Made by a program: the position numbers and the translations under genes. The notes beneath the pieces are model-generated. The model was not told the DNA's origin. It did not search any database and saw only the letters and a program-made list of their open reading frames with translations. Shown here piece after piece: positions 25,222 to 33,787 of a DNA stretch of 64,000 bases. The DNA is taken from NCBI RefSeq assembly GCF_026540855.1, contig NZ_JALNUP010000012.1:1-64000 (forward strand), written 5' to 3'. This stretch comes from Sphingomonas sp. GC_Shp_5 (GTDB taxonomy: Bacteria; Pseudomonadota; Alphaproteobacteria; Sphingomonadales; Sphingomonadaceae). Position 1 is the stretch's first letter. Each line of letters starts with the position of its first letter.

Positions 25222-26418
25222 TCAGCCAAACGGGCGATCGATCGACGGCTGCGGGTCGGTGAACCAGGCTGCGCCGGTCTCGGTGACGTGGAAATGGTCC
25301 TCGAGCCGGACGCCGAACCGCTCGGGCACCACGATCATCGGCTCGTTGGAAAAGCACATGCCGGGCGCCAGCGGGGTGCGGTCGCCGCGCACCAGATAGG
25401 CCGGCTCGTGGATCGAGAGGCCGATGCCGTGGCCGGTCCGGTGCGGCAGACCCGGCAATCGATAATCGGGGCCGAGCCCGGCCTTCACCAGCACCGCGCG
25501 CGCCGCCGCGTCGACGCTCTCGCACGGCGCGCCCGGGCGCACCGCCGCGAACGCCGCCTGCTGCGCCGCCTGCTCGATCTCCCAGATCGCGCGCTCGTCG
25601 TCGCCGACCGTGCCGAAGGCATAGGTGCGGGTGATGTCGGAATGATAGCCGTCGATCTGGCAGCCGGTATCGATCAGCACCAACTGGTCCTCCTCGAGCC
25701 GCTGGTCGCCCGGCAGGCCGTGCGGGAAGGCCGTCGCCTTGCCGAACTGCACCGCACAGAAATAGGAGCCCGCCACCGCGCCTAATGCGCGATGTGCCGC
25801 GTCGATGAAGCGAATAACCTCGCTTGCAGCGATGCCGGGGGCCAATATCAGTGCCGCGCGCCGCTGCACTTCCAGCGTCATCGCCTTGGCCTGAGCGAGC
25901 AGCGCCAGCTCCATTGCGCTCTTGATCATCCGGCAGCCGTCGATCACGCCGGCGCCGTCGGCCAGCTCCAGCCCGCCGCCCGCCGCGGCGAGCGCGCTCG
26001 CCATGCCATAGGGCAGCTGCGGATCGAGCAGCAGCCGGCGGGTTCCCGCCGCTGTCATTGCATCGGCGACCAGTGCGTATGGGCTCTCATCTTCCTCCCA
26101 CAGGCGCAGTGCGCCGGTAATGCCGAGCACCGCCTCGAGCGATCCCTGTTCGAAGCGCGGGCAGATGAAGATCGGGTCGCCCGCCACCGGCAGCAGCATC
26201 GCGACCAACCGCTCGGTCGCGCCCCAGGGCACGCCGGCGAAATAGCGCAGGCTGGGACCGGCGGCGACCAGCAGGGCATCCGCACCTGCCGCGGCGATCA
26301 ACGCCCGCGCGCGATCCAGCCGCGCCGCGCGCTCGTCGGCAGTGATCGGTGCCGCCCGGTCAGCCCATGGCCGGACGGAAGCCAGTTCACCGGCCGCGGT
26401 CGATCCACCAATGGTCAT
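25222..26418 (-). CDS. M24-family metallopeptidase (Xaa-Pro dipeptidase-like)
   Basis: 398 residues from ATG 26418, overlapping the upstream oxidase stop by four bases. N-terminal creatinase-like domain (residues 1-165), then the pita-bread domain with all five metal ligands: D250, D261 (DTGCQIDGYHSD), H330 (HRTGHGIG), E359 (NEPM) and E373 (LEDHF). Family members cleave Xaa-Pro or Xaa-Hyp bonds, act as imidopeptidases, or as creatinases. Translational coupling to the D-hydroxyproline dehydrogenase-like gene points to release of proline or hydroxyproline from peptides; this is inference. Confidence 0.9.
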   Translation of the reverse strand: MTIGGSTAAGELASVRPWADRAAPITADERAARLDRARALIAAAGADALLVAAGPSLRYFAGVPWGATERLVAMLLPVAGDPIFICPRFEQGSLEAVLGITGALRLWEEDESPYALVADAMTAAGTRRLLLDPQLPYGMASALAAAGGGLELADGAGVIDGCRMIKSAMELALLAQAKAMTLEVQRRAALILAPGIAASEVIRFIDAAHRALGAVAGSYFCAVQFGKATAFPHGLPGDQRLEEDQLVLIDTGCQIDGYHSDITRTYAFGTVGDDERAIWEIEQAAQQAAFAAVRPGAPCESVDAAARAVLVKAGLGPDYRLPGLPHRTGHGIGLSIHEPAYLVRGDRTPLAPGMCFSNEPMIVVPERFGVRLEDHFHVTETGAAWFTDPQPSIDRPFG

Positions 26419-27647
26419 GCGCGTCGTCCTTTGTTGAATCGCTGCAGAGTAAAGGCGTCGATCGGCACCGGCGGCGCCGCGCCGGCGACCAGCGAGGCAA
26501 CAATCTGCGCGGTGATCGGTGCCAACGTGAGCCCCAGATGCTGATGCCCGAACGCATAGAACAGATTGGCGAAAGCCGTCGAGCGGCCGATCGCCGGCAG
26601 ATAGTCGGGCAAAGTCGGACGCGCGCCCATCCAACGCCGGAAGGGGCCGTCGATCGGCAAGCCAAGCTCGCGGACATGACGCTCAAGTCGCTCCCATTTG
26701 CGCGCATCGGCGGGGGCGTCGGGATCACCGAGTTCGACGAAGCTCGCCGCCTGAACGCAGTTGGCATAGCGGGTTACGATCATCGAGCGGTCCTCGAATA
26801 CCACCGGCGGCAGGTCGGCCGGCCAGCGTTCGGCGGCGGCCCGGATGTGATAGCCCCGCTCCGCGATCATCGGCACGGCGACGCCAAGGCTCTGCATCAG
26901 CGCTGCGGAGCGAACGCCCGCTGCGACCAGCACCTCATCACACGCGTGGCCGGCGATGCCGACCCTGCCCGCGTGCTCGGCAAGCTGCGCTCGCTCGCGG
27001 ACGATACGCCCGCCCCGCGCGATCACAGCCGCGTCCAGCGCGTCGGCCATCTGCCCGAGATCGGCGATCTGTCCGCTGCCACTGAACCGGATCGCGCCGG
27101 CGATCCCCGGCGCCAGTTGCTCCAGCCATCGCAGCGTCGAGGCATCGACGTCGGCGAACCGCGCGGTGCCGATCGCCGTCTCGCCCCAGCGCCGCCGGCC
27201 GTGGATTGCTGTGTCCGCGCTTTCCCAGGCAACGAGGTGACCGTCACGGCGCAGCAGCGCGCTCGCACCCAGTTGCTCGACGAGTTGCTGCCACGCCGGC
27301 ATCGCCGCCGCCATCAGCGGGCCAAGCGCCACCGTCCCCGCGCCGAACCGCGCCGGGGTGGACGCCGCCGCGAGCCGCGCCGCGAACGGCAGCCAAACGC
27401 GCGTCATCGCCGGCGGCAGCGCCAACGCACCACCGCGGCTGAACAAACGTCCCGGCGCCGAGCGCAACGCTGCTGCAGATGCGAGCGGCTCTACCTGCTC
27501 GACGGCAATATGCCCTGCATTGCCCCAAGAGGCGGCGGTGCGGTCGATGTCTGGCTCGAACACCGTCACGCTTGCCCCACCATCGAGCAGCGCCACCGCG
27601 CAACACAGCCCGACGATGCCGCCGCCGACGATCCCGATTGATTGCAC
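26415..27647 (-). CDS. FAD-dependent D-amino-acid (D-hydroxyproline) dehydrogenase-like
   Basis: 410 residues from GTG 27647 with AGGAG six bases upstream. DAO/DadA-type flavoprotein: GIVGGGIVGLCCAVAL at residues 6-21, GNAGHIAVEQVEPLAS, EVLVAAGVRSAALMQSLG, and C-terminal GARPTLPDYLPAIGRS then FGHQHLGLTLAP. In the hydroxyproline pathway this group oxidises cis-4-hydroxy-D-proline to 1-pyrroline-4-hydroxy-2-carboxylate, donating electrons to the respiratory chain. The assignment rests on divergence from the deaminase gene and on the epimerase downstream. D-amino-acid dehydrogenase of wider range is the alternative. Confidence 0.87.
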   Translation of the reverse strand: MQSIGIVGGGIVGLCCAVALLDGGASVTVFEPDIDRTAASWGNAGHIAVEQVEPLASAAALRSAPGRLFSRGGALALPPAMTRVWLPFAARLAAASTPARFGAGTVALGPLMAAAMPAWQQLVEQLGASALLRRDGHLVAWESADTAIHGRRRWGETAIGTARFADVDASTLRWLEQLAPGIAGAIRFSGSGQIADLGQMADALDAAVIARGGRIVRERAQLAEHAGRVGIAGHACDEVLVAAGVRSAALMQSLGVAVPMIAERGYHIRAAAERWPADLPPVVFEDRSMIVTRYANCVQAASFVELGDPDAPADARKWERLERHVRELGLPIDGPFRRWMGARPTLPDYLPAIGRSTAFANLFYAFGHQHLGLTLAPITAQIVASLVAGAAPPVPIDAFTLQRFNKGRRA

Positions 27648-27679
27648 GCTAATCTCCTGTTGCGCTGCAGCCAACGCTT

Positions 27680-27697
27680 TCGTATACGGTATATATA
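27680..27697. promoter_or_regulatory. Candidate GntR-type operator in the divergent hydroxyproline promoter
   Basis: TCGTATACGG at 27680-27689, continued by TATATATA, lies midway between the oxidase start (27647) and the deaminase start (27724). It matches the FadR/VanR-type core TNGTATACNA at all fixed positions but the last. The AT-rich stretch probably also holds the -10 elements. Confidence 0.5.
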
Positions 27698-27723
27698 AGC
27701 AATCGCAGGAAGGTCGATACCGA

Positions 27724-28638
27724 ATGTCCGTCAAGTGGAAGGGTGTTTTTCCAGCCGTGACGACGCAGATCCGTGAAGATCTGTCGATCGATTTGGCCGA
27801 TACGCAACGCGTCGTCGATGATCTGATCCGTGACGGAGTTACCGGCGTAATCGCGCTCGGCACCGTCGGCGAGAACAACTCGTTCGACTATGACGAAAAG
27901 GTTGAGGTGCTCACCGCCATCGTCGAGGCGGTGGCCGGCCGCGTTCCCGTCGTCACCGGTGTCTCCGAATACGACACCCGCCGCGCCGTGCGCTATGCTC
28001 AGGCTGCCGAGGCCGCGGGTGCCGACGGCCTGATGCTGCTGCCGCCGATGGTCTACGTACCCAAGCCGCTCGAGCTGGTTGCGCATTTCAAGGGCGTGGC
28101 AACCCAGGTCGGGCTGCCGATCATGCTCTACAACAACCCGCCCGCCTATCGCACCAACATCGACAATGAGGTGCTCGCCGCGCTCGTCGACGTCGCCAAC
28201 ATCGTCGCAGTCAAGGAATCGGCACCGGATACCCGCCGCTTCACCGACGTGCGCAACGCCTTCGGCGATCGCTACGTGCTGTTCGCGGGGCTCGACGACG
28301 TCGCGCTCGAGGGCCTGTACCTCGGCGCCCAAGGCTGGGTCTCGGGCCTCACCAACGCCTTTCCGCGCGAATCGGTCGAGCTGGTCGCGGCGTTCGAGCG
28401 GGGCGACCATGCCAAGGCGATGGAGATCTATCGCTGGTTCATGCCACTGCTCCACCTCGATGCCGAGCATGACCTGGTCCAGTCGATCAAGCTTGCCGAG
28501 CAGGTGATGGGACGTGGCTCTGAGCGGGTGCTGCCGCCGCGCTACCCGCTGGTCGGCGAACGCCGCGCCGAGGTGATCGCGATGGTCGAACAGGCGGCTG
28601 CGACGCGGCCGAGCCTCGCCCCCGTCAAGGCGGCCTGA
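27724..28638 (+). CDS. 1-Pyrroline-4-hydroxy-2-carboxylate deaminase-like (DapA/DHDPS family)
   Basis: 304 residues from ATG 27724. TIM-barrel class I lyase: GTVGENNSF replaces the pyruvate-binding GTTGE of DapA, Tyr136 in IMLYNNPP and Schiff-base Lys164 in VAVKESAPDT are both present. Next to a 4-hydroxyproline epimerase this subgroup is the deaminase converting 1-pyrroline-4-hydroxy-2-carboxylate to alpha-ketoglutarate semialdehyde. First gene of the rightward hydroxyproline unit (deaminase, epimerase, regulator, permease). No semialdehyde dehydrogenase occurs in the window, so the last step must be encoded elsewhere. Confidence 0.88.
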   Translation: MSVKWKGVFPAVTTQIREDLSIDLADTQRVVDDLIRDGVTGVIALGTVGENNSFDYDEKVEVLTAIVEAVAGRVPVVTGVSEYDTRRAVRYAQAAEAAGADGLMLLPPMVYVPKPLELVAHFKGVATQVGLPIMLYNNPPAYRTNIDNEVLAALVDVANIVAVKESAPDTRRFTDVRNAFGDRYVLFAGLDDVALEGLYLGAQGWVSGLTNAFPRESVELVAAFERGDHAKAMEIYRWFMPLLHLDAEHDLVQSIKLAEQVMGRGSERVLPPRYPLVGERRAEVIAMVEQAAATRPSLAPVKAA

Positions 28639-28650
28639 TAGGCTCCACCG

Positions 28651-29649
28651 ATGCGCCACACCTTCTTCTGCATCGACGGCCACACCGCCGGCAACCCCGT
28701 CCGCCTGGTCGCGGGCGGGGCGCCCCTGCTCAAGGGGGCGTCGATGTCGGAGCGGCGACAGGATTTCCTCGCACGGTTCGACTGGATCCGCACGGGGCTA
28801 TGCTTCGAGCCGCGCGGGCATGACATGATGTCCGGCGGCTTCCTCTATCCGCCAACGCGGGCGGACAACGATATCGGCATCCTGTTTATCGAGACTAGCG
28901 GCTGCCTGCCGATGTGCGGCCACGGCACCATCGGCATGGTCACCTTCGGGCTCGAGCACGGGCTGATCCAGCCTGCCGAACCTGGCAAACTACGCGTCGA
29001 AGTGCCCGCGGGCGTGATCGACATCGCTTATGAGACCCAGGGCGACAAGGTGACCGCGGTGCGGATCACCAACGTGCCGGCCTATGTCGCGGCCAAGGGC
29101 ATCCAGGTCGACGTCGAGGGCATTGGCCCGCTGTCGATCGACGTCTCTTATGGCGGCAACTACTACGCGATCATCGAACCGCAGGGTCGCTACACCGGGC
29201 TCGACGATCTCGGCGCCAGCGAGCTGATCCACCTCAGCGGGCTGATTCGCGAGGCGGTGCGCGCCAAGTTTGAGCCGGTCCACCCGCTCGACCCGACCAT
29301 CCGCGGCGTCAGCCACATCCTGTGGGCGGACAAGCCACGTGGGGACGGCGCCGATGGCCGCAACGCGGTCTTCTACGGGGACAAGGCGATTGACCGCTCG
29401 CCGTGCGGCACCGGCACCTCGGCGCGGCTCGCCCATCTTGCCGACAGCGGGCGCCTCGCGGTCGGCGAGCGCTTCGTCCACGAAAGCTATATCGGCAGCC
29501 GCTTCATCGGCCGTGTCGAAGCGGCAACGACACTCGGCGACACGCCTGCAATCGTGCCGTCGATCGAGGGTTCGGCGATCGCCACCGGTTTCAACACGAT
29601 CTGGATTGATCGCAGCGATCCGTTCTGGGAAGGTTTCCAGGTCACGTGA
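28651..29649 (+). CDS. 4-Hydroxyproline 2-epimerase (proline racemase family)
   Basis: 332 residues, 12 bases after the deaminase stop. Both catalytic cysteines are present: Cys89 in PMCGHGTIG and Cys252 in RSPCGTGTSA. Two Cys mean an epimerase or racemase; a trans-3-hydroxyproline dehydratase would have Thr at the second site. The N-terminus FFCIDGHTAGNPVRLV is typical of the hydroxyproline group. It interconverts trans-4-hydroxy-L-proline and cis-4-hydroxy-D-proline, the first step of the pathway. Confidence 0.93.
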   Translation: MRHTFFCIDGHTAGNPVRLVAGGAPLLKGASMSERRQDFLARFDWIRTGLCFEPRGHDMMSGGFLYPPTRADNDIGILFIETSGCLPMCGHGTIGMVTFGLEHGLIQPAEPGKLRVEVPAGVIDIAYETQGDKVTAVRITNVPAYVAAKGIQVDVEGIGPLSIDVSYGGNYYAIIEPQGRYTGLDDLGASELIHLSGLIREAVRAKFEPVHPLDPTIRGVSHILWADKPRGDGADGRNAVFYGDKAIDRSPCGTGTSARLAHLADSGRLAVGERFVHESYIGSRFIGRVEAATTLGDTPAIVPSIEGSAIATGFNTIWIDRSDPFWEGFQVT

Positions 29650-29695
29650 GCCGCGGGCCTCTCCGCCGCTCTCTTTCCTGCATCGGAGCCAGGTC

Positions 29696-30346
29696 ATGAG
29701 CATCGTCGTCCGCACCTTGTCTGAGCAGGTGTTCGAGATCGTCCGCGAGCAGATCGTCACCGGCAAGCTGCCTGGCAACGCGCCGATCCGCCAGGATGCA
29801 CTCGCCTCCGAACTCGGCGTCAGCAAGATCCCGTTGCGCGAGGCGCTCGCCCGGCTCGAGCAGGAGGGCCTGCTCTCCAGCCACGCCAACCGCGGCTATG
29901 CGGTGCGCCCGATGTCGGCCGAGCAGGCCGAGGAAATCTTCGCGCTGCGCCTCAGCATTGAGCCCCAGGCCGCTGCTTATGCCGCCACCATCGCCGACGA
30001 TGCGGATCGTGACAACGCTCGCATCGCCTTCGAGGAGCTGGACAGCGCCGCCGGCGAGCGGCTCGCCGAGGTCGCGGTGCGCAACCGCGTGTTCCACACC
30101 GCGCTGGTCCGTCCCGGCCGCCGCCTGCTCACCACACAACTGGTGGAGCGGCTCGCGATCCTCGCCGAACGCTATGTCGTCGCTCACCTGCAGCCCGCCG
30201 GCCGCGAGCACCGCGCGCATCTCGAGCATCGCCAGTTGCTCGATGCTTGGCTCGCACGCGACGAGGGCCTGATGGCGACGCTGCTTGCCAGCCATATCCA
30301 GTCGACGCTGACCGATCTTCGCGGCCAGCTCGGCGCCAGTACTTGA
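29696..30346 (+). CDS. GntR-family regulator (FCD/FadR subfamily)
   Basis: 216 residues from ATG 29696. N-terminal winged helix: EIVREQIVTGKLPGNAPIRQ, LASELGVSKIPLREALARLE, LLSSHANRGYAVRP; C-terminal helical FCD ligand domain (EIFALRLSIEPQAA...FHTALV...HRQLLDAWLARD). Lies within the hydroxyproline unit and is the obvious candidate to sense a pathway intermediate. FadR-subfamily proteins bind TNGTNNNACNA-like operators, and such a site occurs in the divergent promoter at 27680 and upstream of the GH127 gene at 37206. Confidence 0.9.
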   Translation: MSIVVRTLSEQVFEIVREQIVTGKLPGNAPIRQDALASELGVSKIPLREALARLEQEGLLSSHANRGYAVRPMSAEQAEEIFALRLSIEPQAAAYAATIADDADRDNARIAFEELDSAAGERLAEVAVRNRVFHTALVRPGRRLLTTQLVERLAILAERYVVAHLQPAGREHRAHLEHRQLLDAWLARDEGLMATLLASHIQSTLTDLRGQLGAST

Positions 30347-30371
30347 CGACGCAACACCATGGGGGGTGCCA

Positions 30372-31784
30372 ATGTTCGGACCACGTAAATCGCTCGACGC
30401 CCCGGCATCCCAGCAACAAGGCCTCGCCAAGACACTGAGCTGGCCGCATCTGATCGCACTCGGGGTGGGCGCGATCGTCGGCACCGGCATCTACACGCTG
30501 GTCGGCGTCGGCGCCGAGCGCGCCGGCCCGGCGGTGATCCTCGCCTTTGTGATCTGCGGCGTCATCTGCGGCTGCGCCGCGCTCGCCTATACCGAGCTCG
30601 CGACGCTGATCCCTGCCGCGGGCAGCGCCTATACCTTCAGCTACACCGCGCTCGGCGAAGGCATCGCCTGGGTAGTCGGCTGGAGCCTGATCCTCGAATA
30701 TTCGCTCGCCTGTTCCACCGTCGCGGTCGGCTGGTCGGGCTATCTGGTCGGCTGGATCGAGGCGGCGGGGATCCATTTGCCCCATGCCCTGCTCGTCGGC
30801 CCCCACGGCGGCGGGCTGATCAACATGCCCGCGGTGCTGGTGGCGCTCGCGGTAATGGGCATGCTGATCCTCGGCACCCGCCAGAGCGCCACGCTCAACA
30901 TCGTGCTGGTGATCATCAAGCTGGTGGCGCTGACCATCTTCGTCGTCTACGCCGCGCCCGCCTTCAACAAGGCCAATCTCCACCCGTTCATGCCCTATGG
31001 CTTCGGCTCGGTGGAATCGGGCGGCCACAAGCGCGGGGTGATGGCGGCGGCGGCGATCGTGTTCTTCGCCTTCTACGGCTTCGACGCGGTCGCGACCTCC
31101 GCCGAGGAAACCAAGAACCCCAAGCGCGATCTGACGATTGGCATCGTCGGTTCGATGCTGGTGTGCACCGTGATCTACATGGCCGTGGCGGTGAGCGCGA
31201 TCGGCGCCCTGCCCTTCACCCAGCTCGCCAATTCGCCCGAGCCGCTGGCGCTGGTGCTGCGGCAGCTCAGCCAGCCGTTCGCGGCGCAGCTCATCGCACT
31301 GGCCGCGGTGATCGCGCTCCCGTCGGTGATCCTGGTGATGATGTACGGCCAGAGCCGCATCTTCTTCGTGATGGCGCGTGACGGCCTGCTGCCCCGCCGC
31401 CTCGCCACCGTATCCCCGCGCACCGGCGCGCCGACGCTGATCACGCTGCTGACCGGCCTGTCGATCGCCGCGGTCGCCGGCTTCTTCCGGCTCGACGAGA
31501 TCGCCGAGCTCGCCAACGCCGGCACGCTGATCGCGTTCATCTCGGTCGGCGTCTGCCTGATCGTGCTCCGTCGCACCGCGCCCGATCTGCCGCGGCTGTT
31601 CCGCTGCCCGGCCGCTTATGTGGTCGGCACCCTTACCGTGCTCGGCTGCCTCTACCTGCTCGCCAGCCTGCCGACCTCGACCCTGGTGCGCTTCGTGATC
31701 TGGAACGTCGCCGGGCTGCTGGTTTACGTCGCTTATGGACGCCGCAACAGCGACGCCGGGCGGCTGGTCCCCGCAAGGACCTGA
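30372..31784 (+). CDS. APC-superfamily amino-acid permease (CAT-like)
   Basis: 470 residues from ATG 30372, preceded by a G-rich stretch; GTG 30366 would add two residues. Twelve or so membrane segments with LGVGAIVGTGIYTLVGVGAERAGPA (TM1, substrate-contact GxG region) and FFAFYGFDAVATSAEETKNPKRD (TM6 and the following loop) as in cationic amino-acid transporter-like APC proteins. Twenty-five bases after the GntR gene, so probably in the same transcript; hydroxyproline or proline is the inferred substrate. A pair of REP-like hairpins follows the stop. Confidence 0.88.
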   Translation: MFGPRKSLDAPASQQQGLAKTLSWPHLIALGVGAIVGTGIYTLVGVGAERAGPAVILAFVICGVICGCAALAYTELATLIPAAGSAYTFSYTALGEGIAWVVGWSLILEYSLACSTVAVGWSGYLVGWIEAAGIHLPHALLVGPHGGGLINMPAVLVALAVMGMLILGTRQSATLNIVLVIIKLVALTIFVVYAAPAFNKANLHPFMPYGFGSVESGGHKRGVMAAAAIVFFAFYGFDAVATSAEETKNPKRDLTIGIVGSMLVCTVIYMAVAVSAIGALPFTQLANSPEPLALVLRQLSQPFAAQLIALAAVIALPSVILVMMYGQSRIFFVMARDGLLPRRLATVSPRTGAPTLITLLTGLSIAAVAGFFRLDEIAELANAGTLIAFISVGVCLIVLRRTAPDLPRLFRCPAAYVVGTLTVLGCLYLLASLPTSTLVRFVIWNVAGLLVYVAYGRRNSDAGRLVPART

Positions 31785-31829
31785 GCGAGGGCGACCACCT
31801 GTGCCGCGGCGCGCGGCGCGCCTGATGCC

Positions 31830-31855
31830 GTCACCCCAGCGAAAGCTGGGGTCTT
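31830..31855. repeat. REP-like palindrome, first of an inverted pair
   Basis: GTCACCCCAGC-GAAA-GCTGGGGTCTT, the same sequence as the copy after nrdJ at 22601. Only 20 bases separate it from an inverted copy embedded in the long hairpin at 31876-31919. Confidence 0.75.
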
Positions 31856-31875
31856 TCGGGGCTCTTACATGATCT

Positions 31876-31919
31876 CACCTCACTGTCATCCCAGCTTTCG
31901 CTGGGATGACAGTGAGGTG
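31876..31919. terminator. Long perfect hairpin between convergent units (bidirectional terminator, REP-like)
   Basis: A perfect 20-bp inverted repeat: CACCTCACTGTCATCCCAGC (31876-31895), loop TTTC, then its complement at 31900-31919. Its core is an inverted copy of the REP-like element. It separates the rightward permease gene from the leftward DUF885 gene, where a two-way terminator is expected; no long T-run follows on either side. Confidence 0.65.
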
Positions 31920-32009
31920 GCGTCCGGCCCTATTGCCTCGTCATGCCAGAACAAACCTGAGTGAGGGTGCCCTATAGCCGGGCGGCACGATCAGTCCGCT
32001 GACTGCCGT

Positions 32010-33785
32010 TCACTCCTCGTCGGGATAAGGCCCCTTGCCGCCCGCCGCGATCAGCTGGTCGGTGCGTGCCTCGATCACCGGGATCGGCACCGAGCCCATC
32101 TCCAGCATCGCATCATGGAAGGCGCGGATGTTGAACTTGGGCCCAAGCGCGGTCTGCGCCTTGGCGCGGGCGCGCTGGAAGGCGAGCTCGCCCATGTAGT
32201 AGGACAGCGCCTGGCCCGGCCAGGCGATATAGCGATCCACCTCGGTCTCGATCTCGTGGTCGGACAGCGCGGTGTTGTCGTGAAGATAGGCCTGTGCCTG
32301 CGCACGGCTCCAGCCCTTGGCATGGATGCCGGTGTCGACGACGAGCCGCGCCGCACGCCAGGCCTGGTAGCTCAGATAGCCGAACAGGTCATACGGCGTC
32401 TCGTACATCCCCATATCCTCGCCGAGCGCCTCACAATAGAGCGCCCAGCCCTCGCCATAGACCGATAGATAGGTATCGCGCCGGAACGCCGGCAGGTCCT
32501 TGTTCTCGGCAGCGAGCGGCATCTGGAAGGCGTGCCCCGGCGCACTCTCGTGGAGCGTCAGCGCCGCCTGCGAATAGAAGGGGCGCGACGGCAGGTTCCA
32601 GGTGTTGACGAGGTAGATGCCCGGGCCGCCGCGGCCGCCGGTGTAGAAGGGCGCGAGATCGTCCGGCACCGGCTTGATCGCGAACCGGCTGCGCGGCAGG
32701 TGGCCGAACCATTGCGAGGCCTTGCCGTCGAATGTCTTGGCGATCCACGCGGCGCGATACAGCAGTTCCTCCGGCGTCTTGGGGTAGAATTGGGGATCGG
32801 TGCGCAGGTGGTTGAAGAACGCCTGCAGATCGCCCTTGAACTTCACCTCGCGCATGACGCCTTCCATCCGCGCACGGATCTTGGCGATCTCGGCAAGACC
32901 CAGCGTATGGATCTGTTCGGGCGTGATATCCTGCGTGGTATATTCGCGGACCTTGGACAGATAATAAGCATGACCGTCGGGCAGGTCGTAGGCGGCGAGC
33001 GCGGTGCGGGCATGCGGAATATAGTCGTTGCGCAGGAAGGCGAGCAGCTTGACGTGCGCCGGCACCACCGCCTCGGTGATCGCCGCGACGCCCTGCTGGC
33101 GCAACGATGCCTGGTCCGCGGCAGGGATCGTCGAGGGGAAGGTCTTGAACGGCGCGTAGAAGGGCGACTCTTCCACCGTCTTGGCGTCCACTACCTGGGC
33201 AACGCCGATGTCTCGGCCCTGCAGCGTCACCTGCGACGGGGTAAAGCCCCGCGCCAGGCCGGCGCGCATGTTGGCGGTCTGCTGGTCGAAATAGCGCGGC
33301 ACCTCGCGCAGCATCGCGATATAGTTGCGATAGTCTTCGACACTGCGCTGCGGCTCGCGGGCGGCGCCGGCGATATCGCCCCAGAAACTGGTGTCGGCGG
33401 TGAGCGGCTTTTCATAGTCGCGGAAGCGCTGTTCGGCGAGCAGCGCATCGATCTGCTGCTTGTACACCGCATAGTTGACGCGATTGGCAGGGCTGAGCCG
33501 CGCCGGCGTGATCGCGGCGAGCTGCTGCGACACCTGGGTCCAGCGCGCCAGCCGCTCGGCCTGCGCCGCCGGGCCGACATCGGGCAGATGCGCCTGGCCG
33601 TTGGGATTGTCCTCGTCACGCGCCGTCTGATGCTGCCGCCAGCTGTACTCGGCGGTGTAGATCGCCTCGAAGCGCTTGTCGGCCGAGACGGCGCGCGCCG
33701 CCGGTCGGGTGGCAGGGGCGGCTTGCGCCACCACCGGCGCCAGCATCGTCGTCGCGAGGGCGAGGCCCAGCACCAGGGTTCGCAT
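32010..33785 (-). CDS. Secreted DUF885 family protein (putative metallopeptidase)
   Basis: 591 residues from ATG 33785, chosen because AAGGAG sits seven bases upstream; an ATG six bases earlier overlaps the preceding stop. Signal peptide about residues 1-24 (LVLGLALATTMLAPVVAQA). The conserved LTLHESAPGHAFQ motif gives the His-Glu...His pattern of DUF885, and YGEGWALYCEALGEDMG supplies a further Glu; the family is thought to be zinc-dependent carboxypeptidase-like, with few members tested. Last gene of the leftward cluster, coupled to the Ldh-family gene. Confidence 0.85.
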   Translation of the reverse strand: MRTLVLGLALATTMLAPVVAQAAPATRPAARAVSADKRFEAIYTAEYSWRQHQTARDEDNPNGQAHLPDVGPAAQAERLARWTQVSQQLAAITPARLSPANRVNYAVYKQQIDALLAEQRFRDYEKPLTADTSFWGDIAGAAREPQRSVEDYRNYIAMLREVPRYFDQQTANMRAGLARGFTPSQVTLQGRDIGVAQVVDAKTVEESPFYAPFKTFPSTIPAADQASLRQQGVAAITEAVVPAHVKLLAFLRNDYIPHARTALAAYDLPDGHAYYLSKVREYTTQDITPEQIHTLGLAEIAKIRARMEGVMREVKFKGDLQAFFNHLRTDPQFYPKTPEELLYRAAWIAKTFDGKASQWFGHLPRSRFAIKPVPDDLAPFYTGGRGGPGIYLVNTWNLPSRPFYSQAALTLHESAPGHAFQMPLAAENKDLPAFRRDTYLSVYGEGWALYCEALGEDMGMYETPYDLFGYLSYQAWRAARLVVDTGIHAKGWSRAQAQAYLHDNTALSDHEIETEVDRYIAWPGQALSYYMGELAFQRARAKAQTALGPKFNIRAFHDAMLEMGSVPIPVIEARTDQLIAAGGKGPYPDEE

Positions 33786-33787
33786 CG

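Noticed and set aside
28651..29649. trans-3-hydroxyproline dehydratase as identity of the proline racemase-family gene
   Set aside because: The second active-site residue is Cys252, not Thr, which indicates an epimerase.
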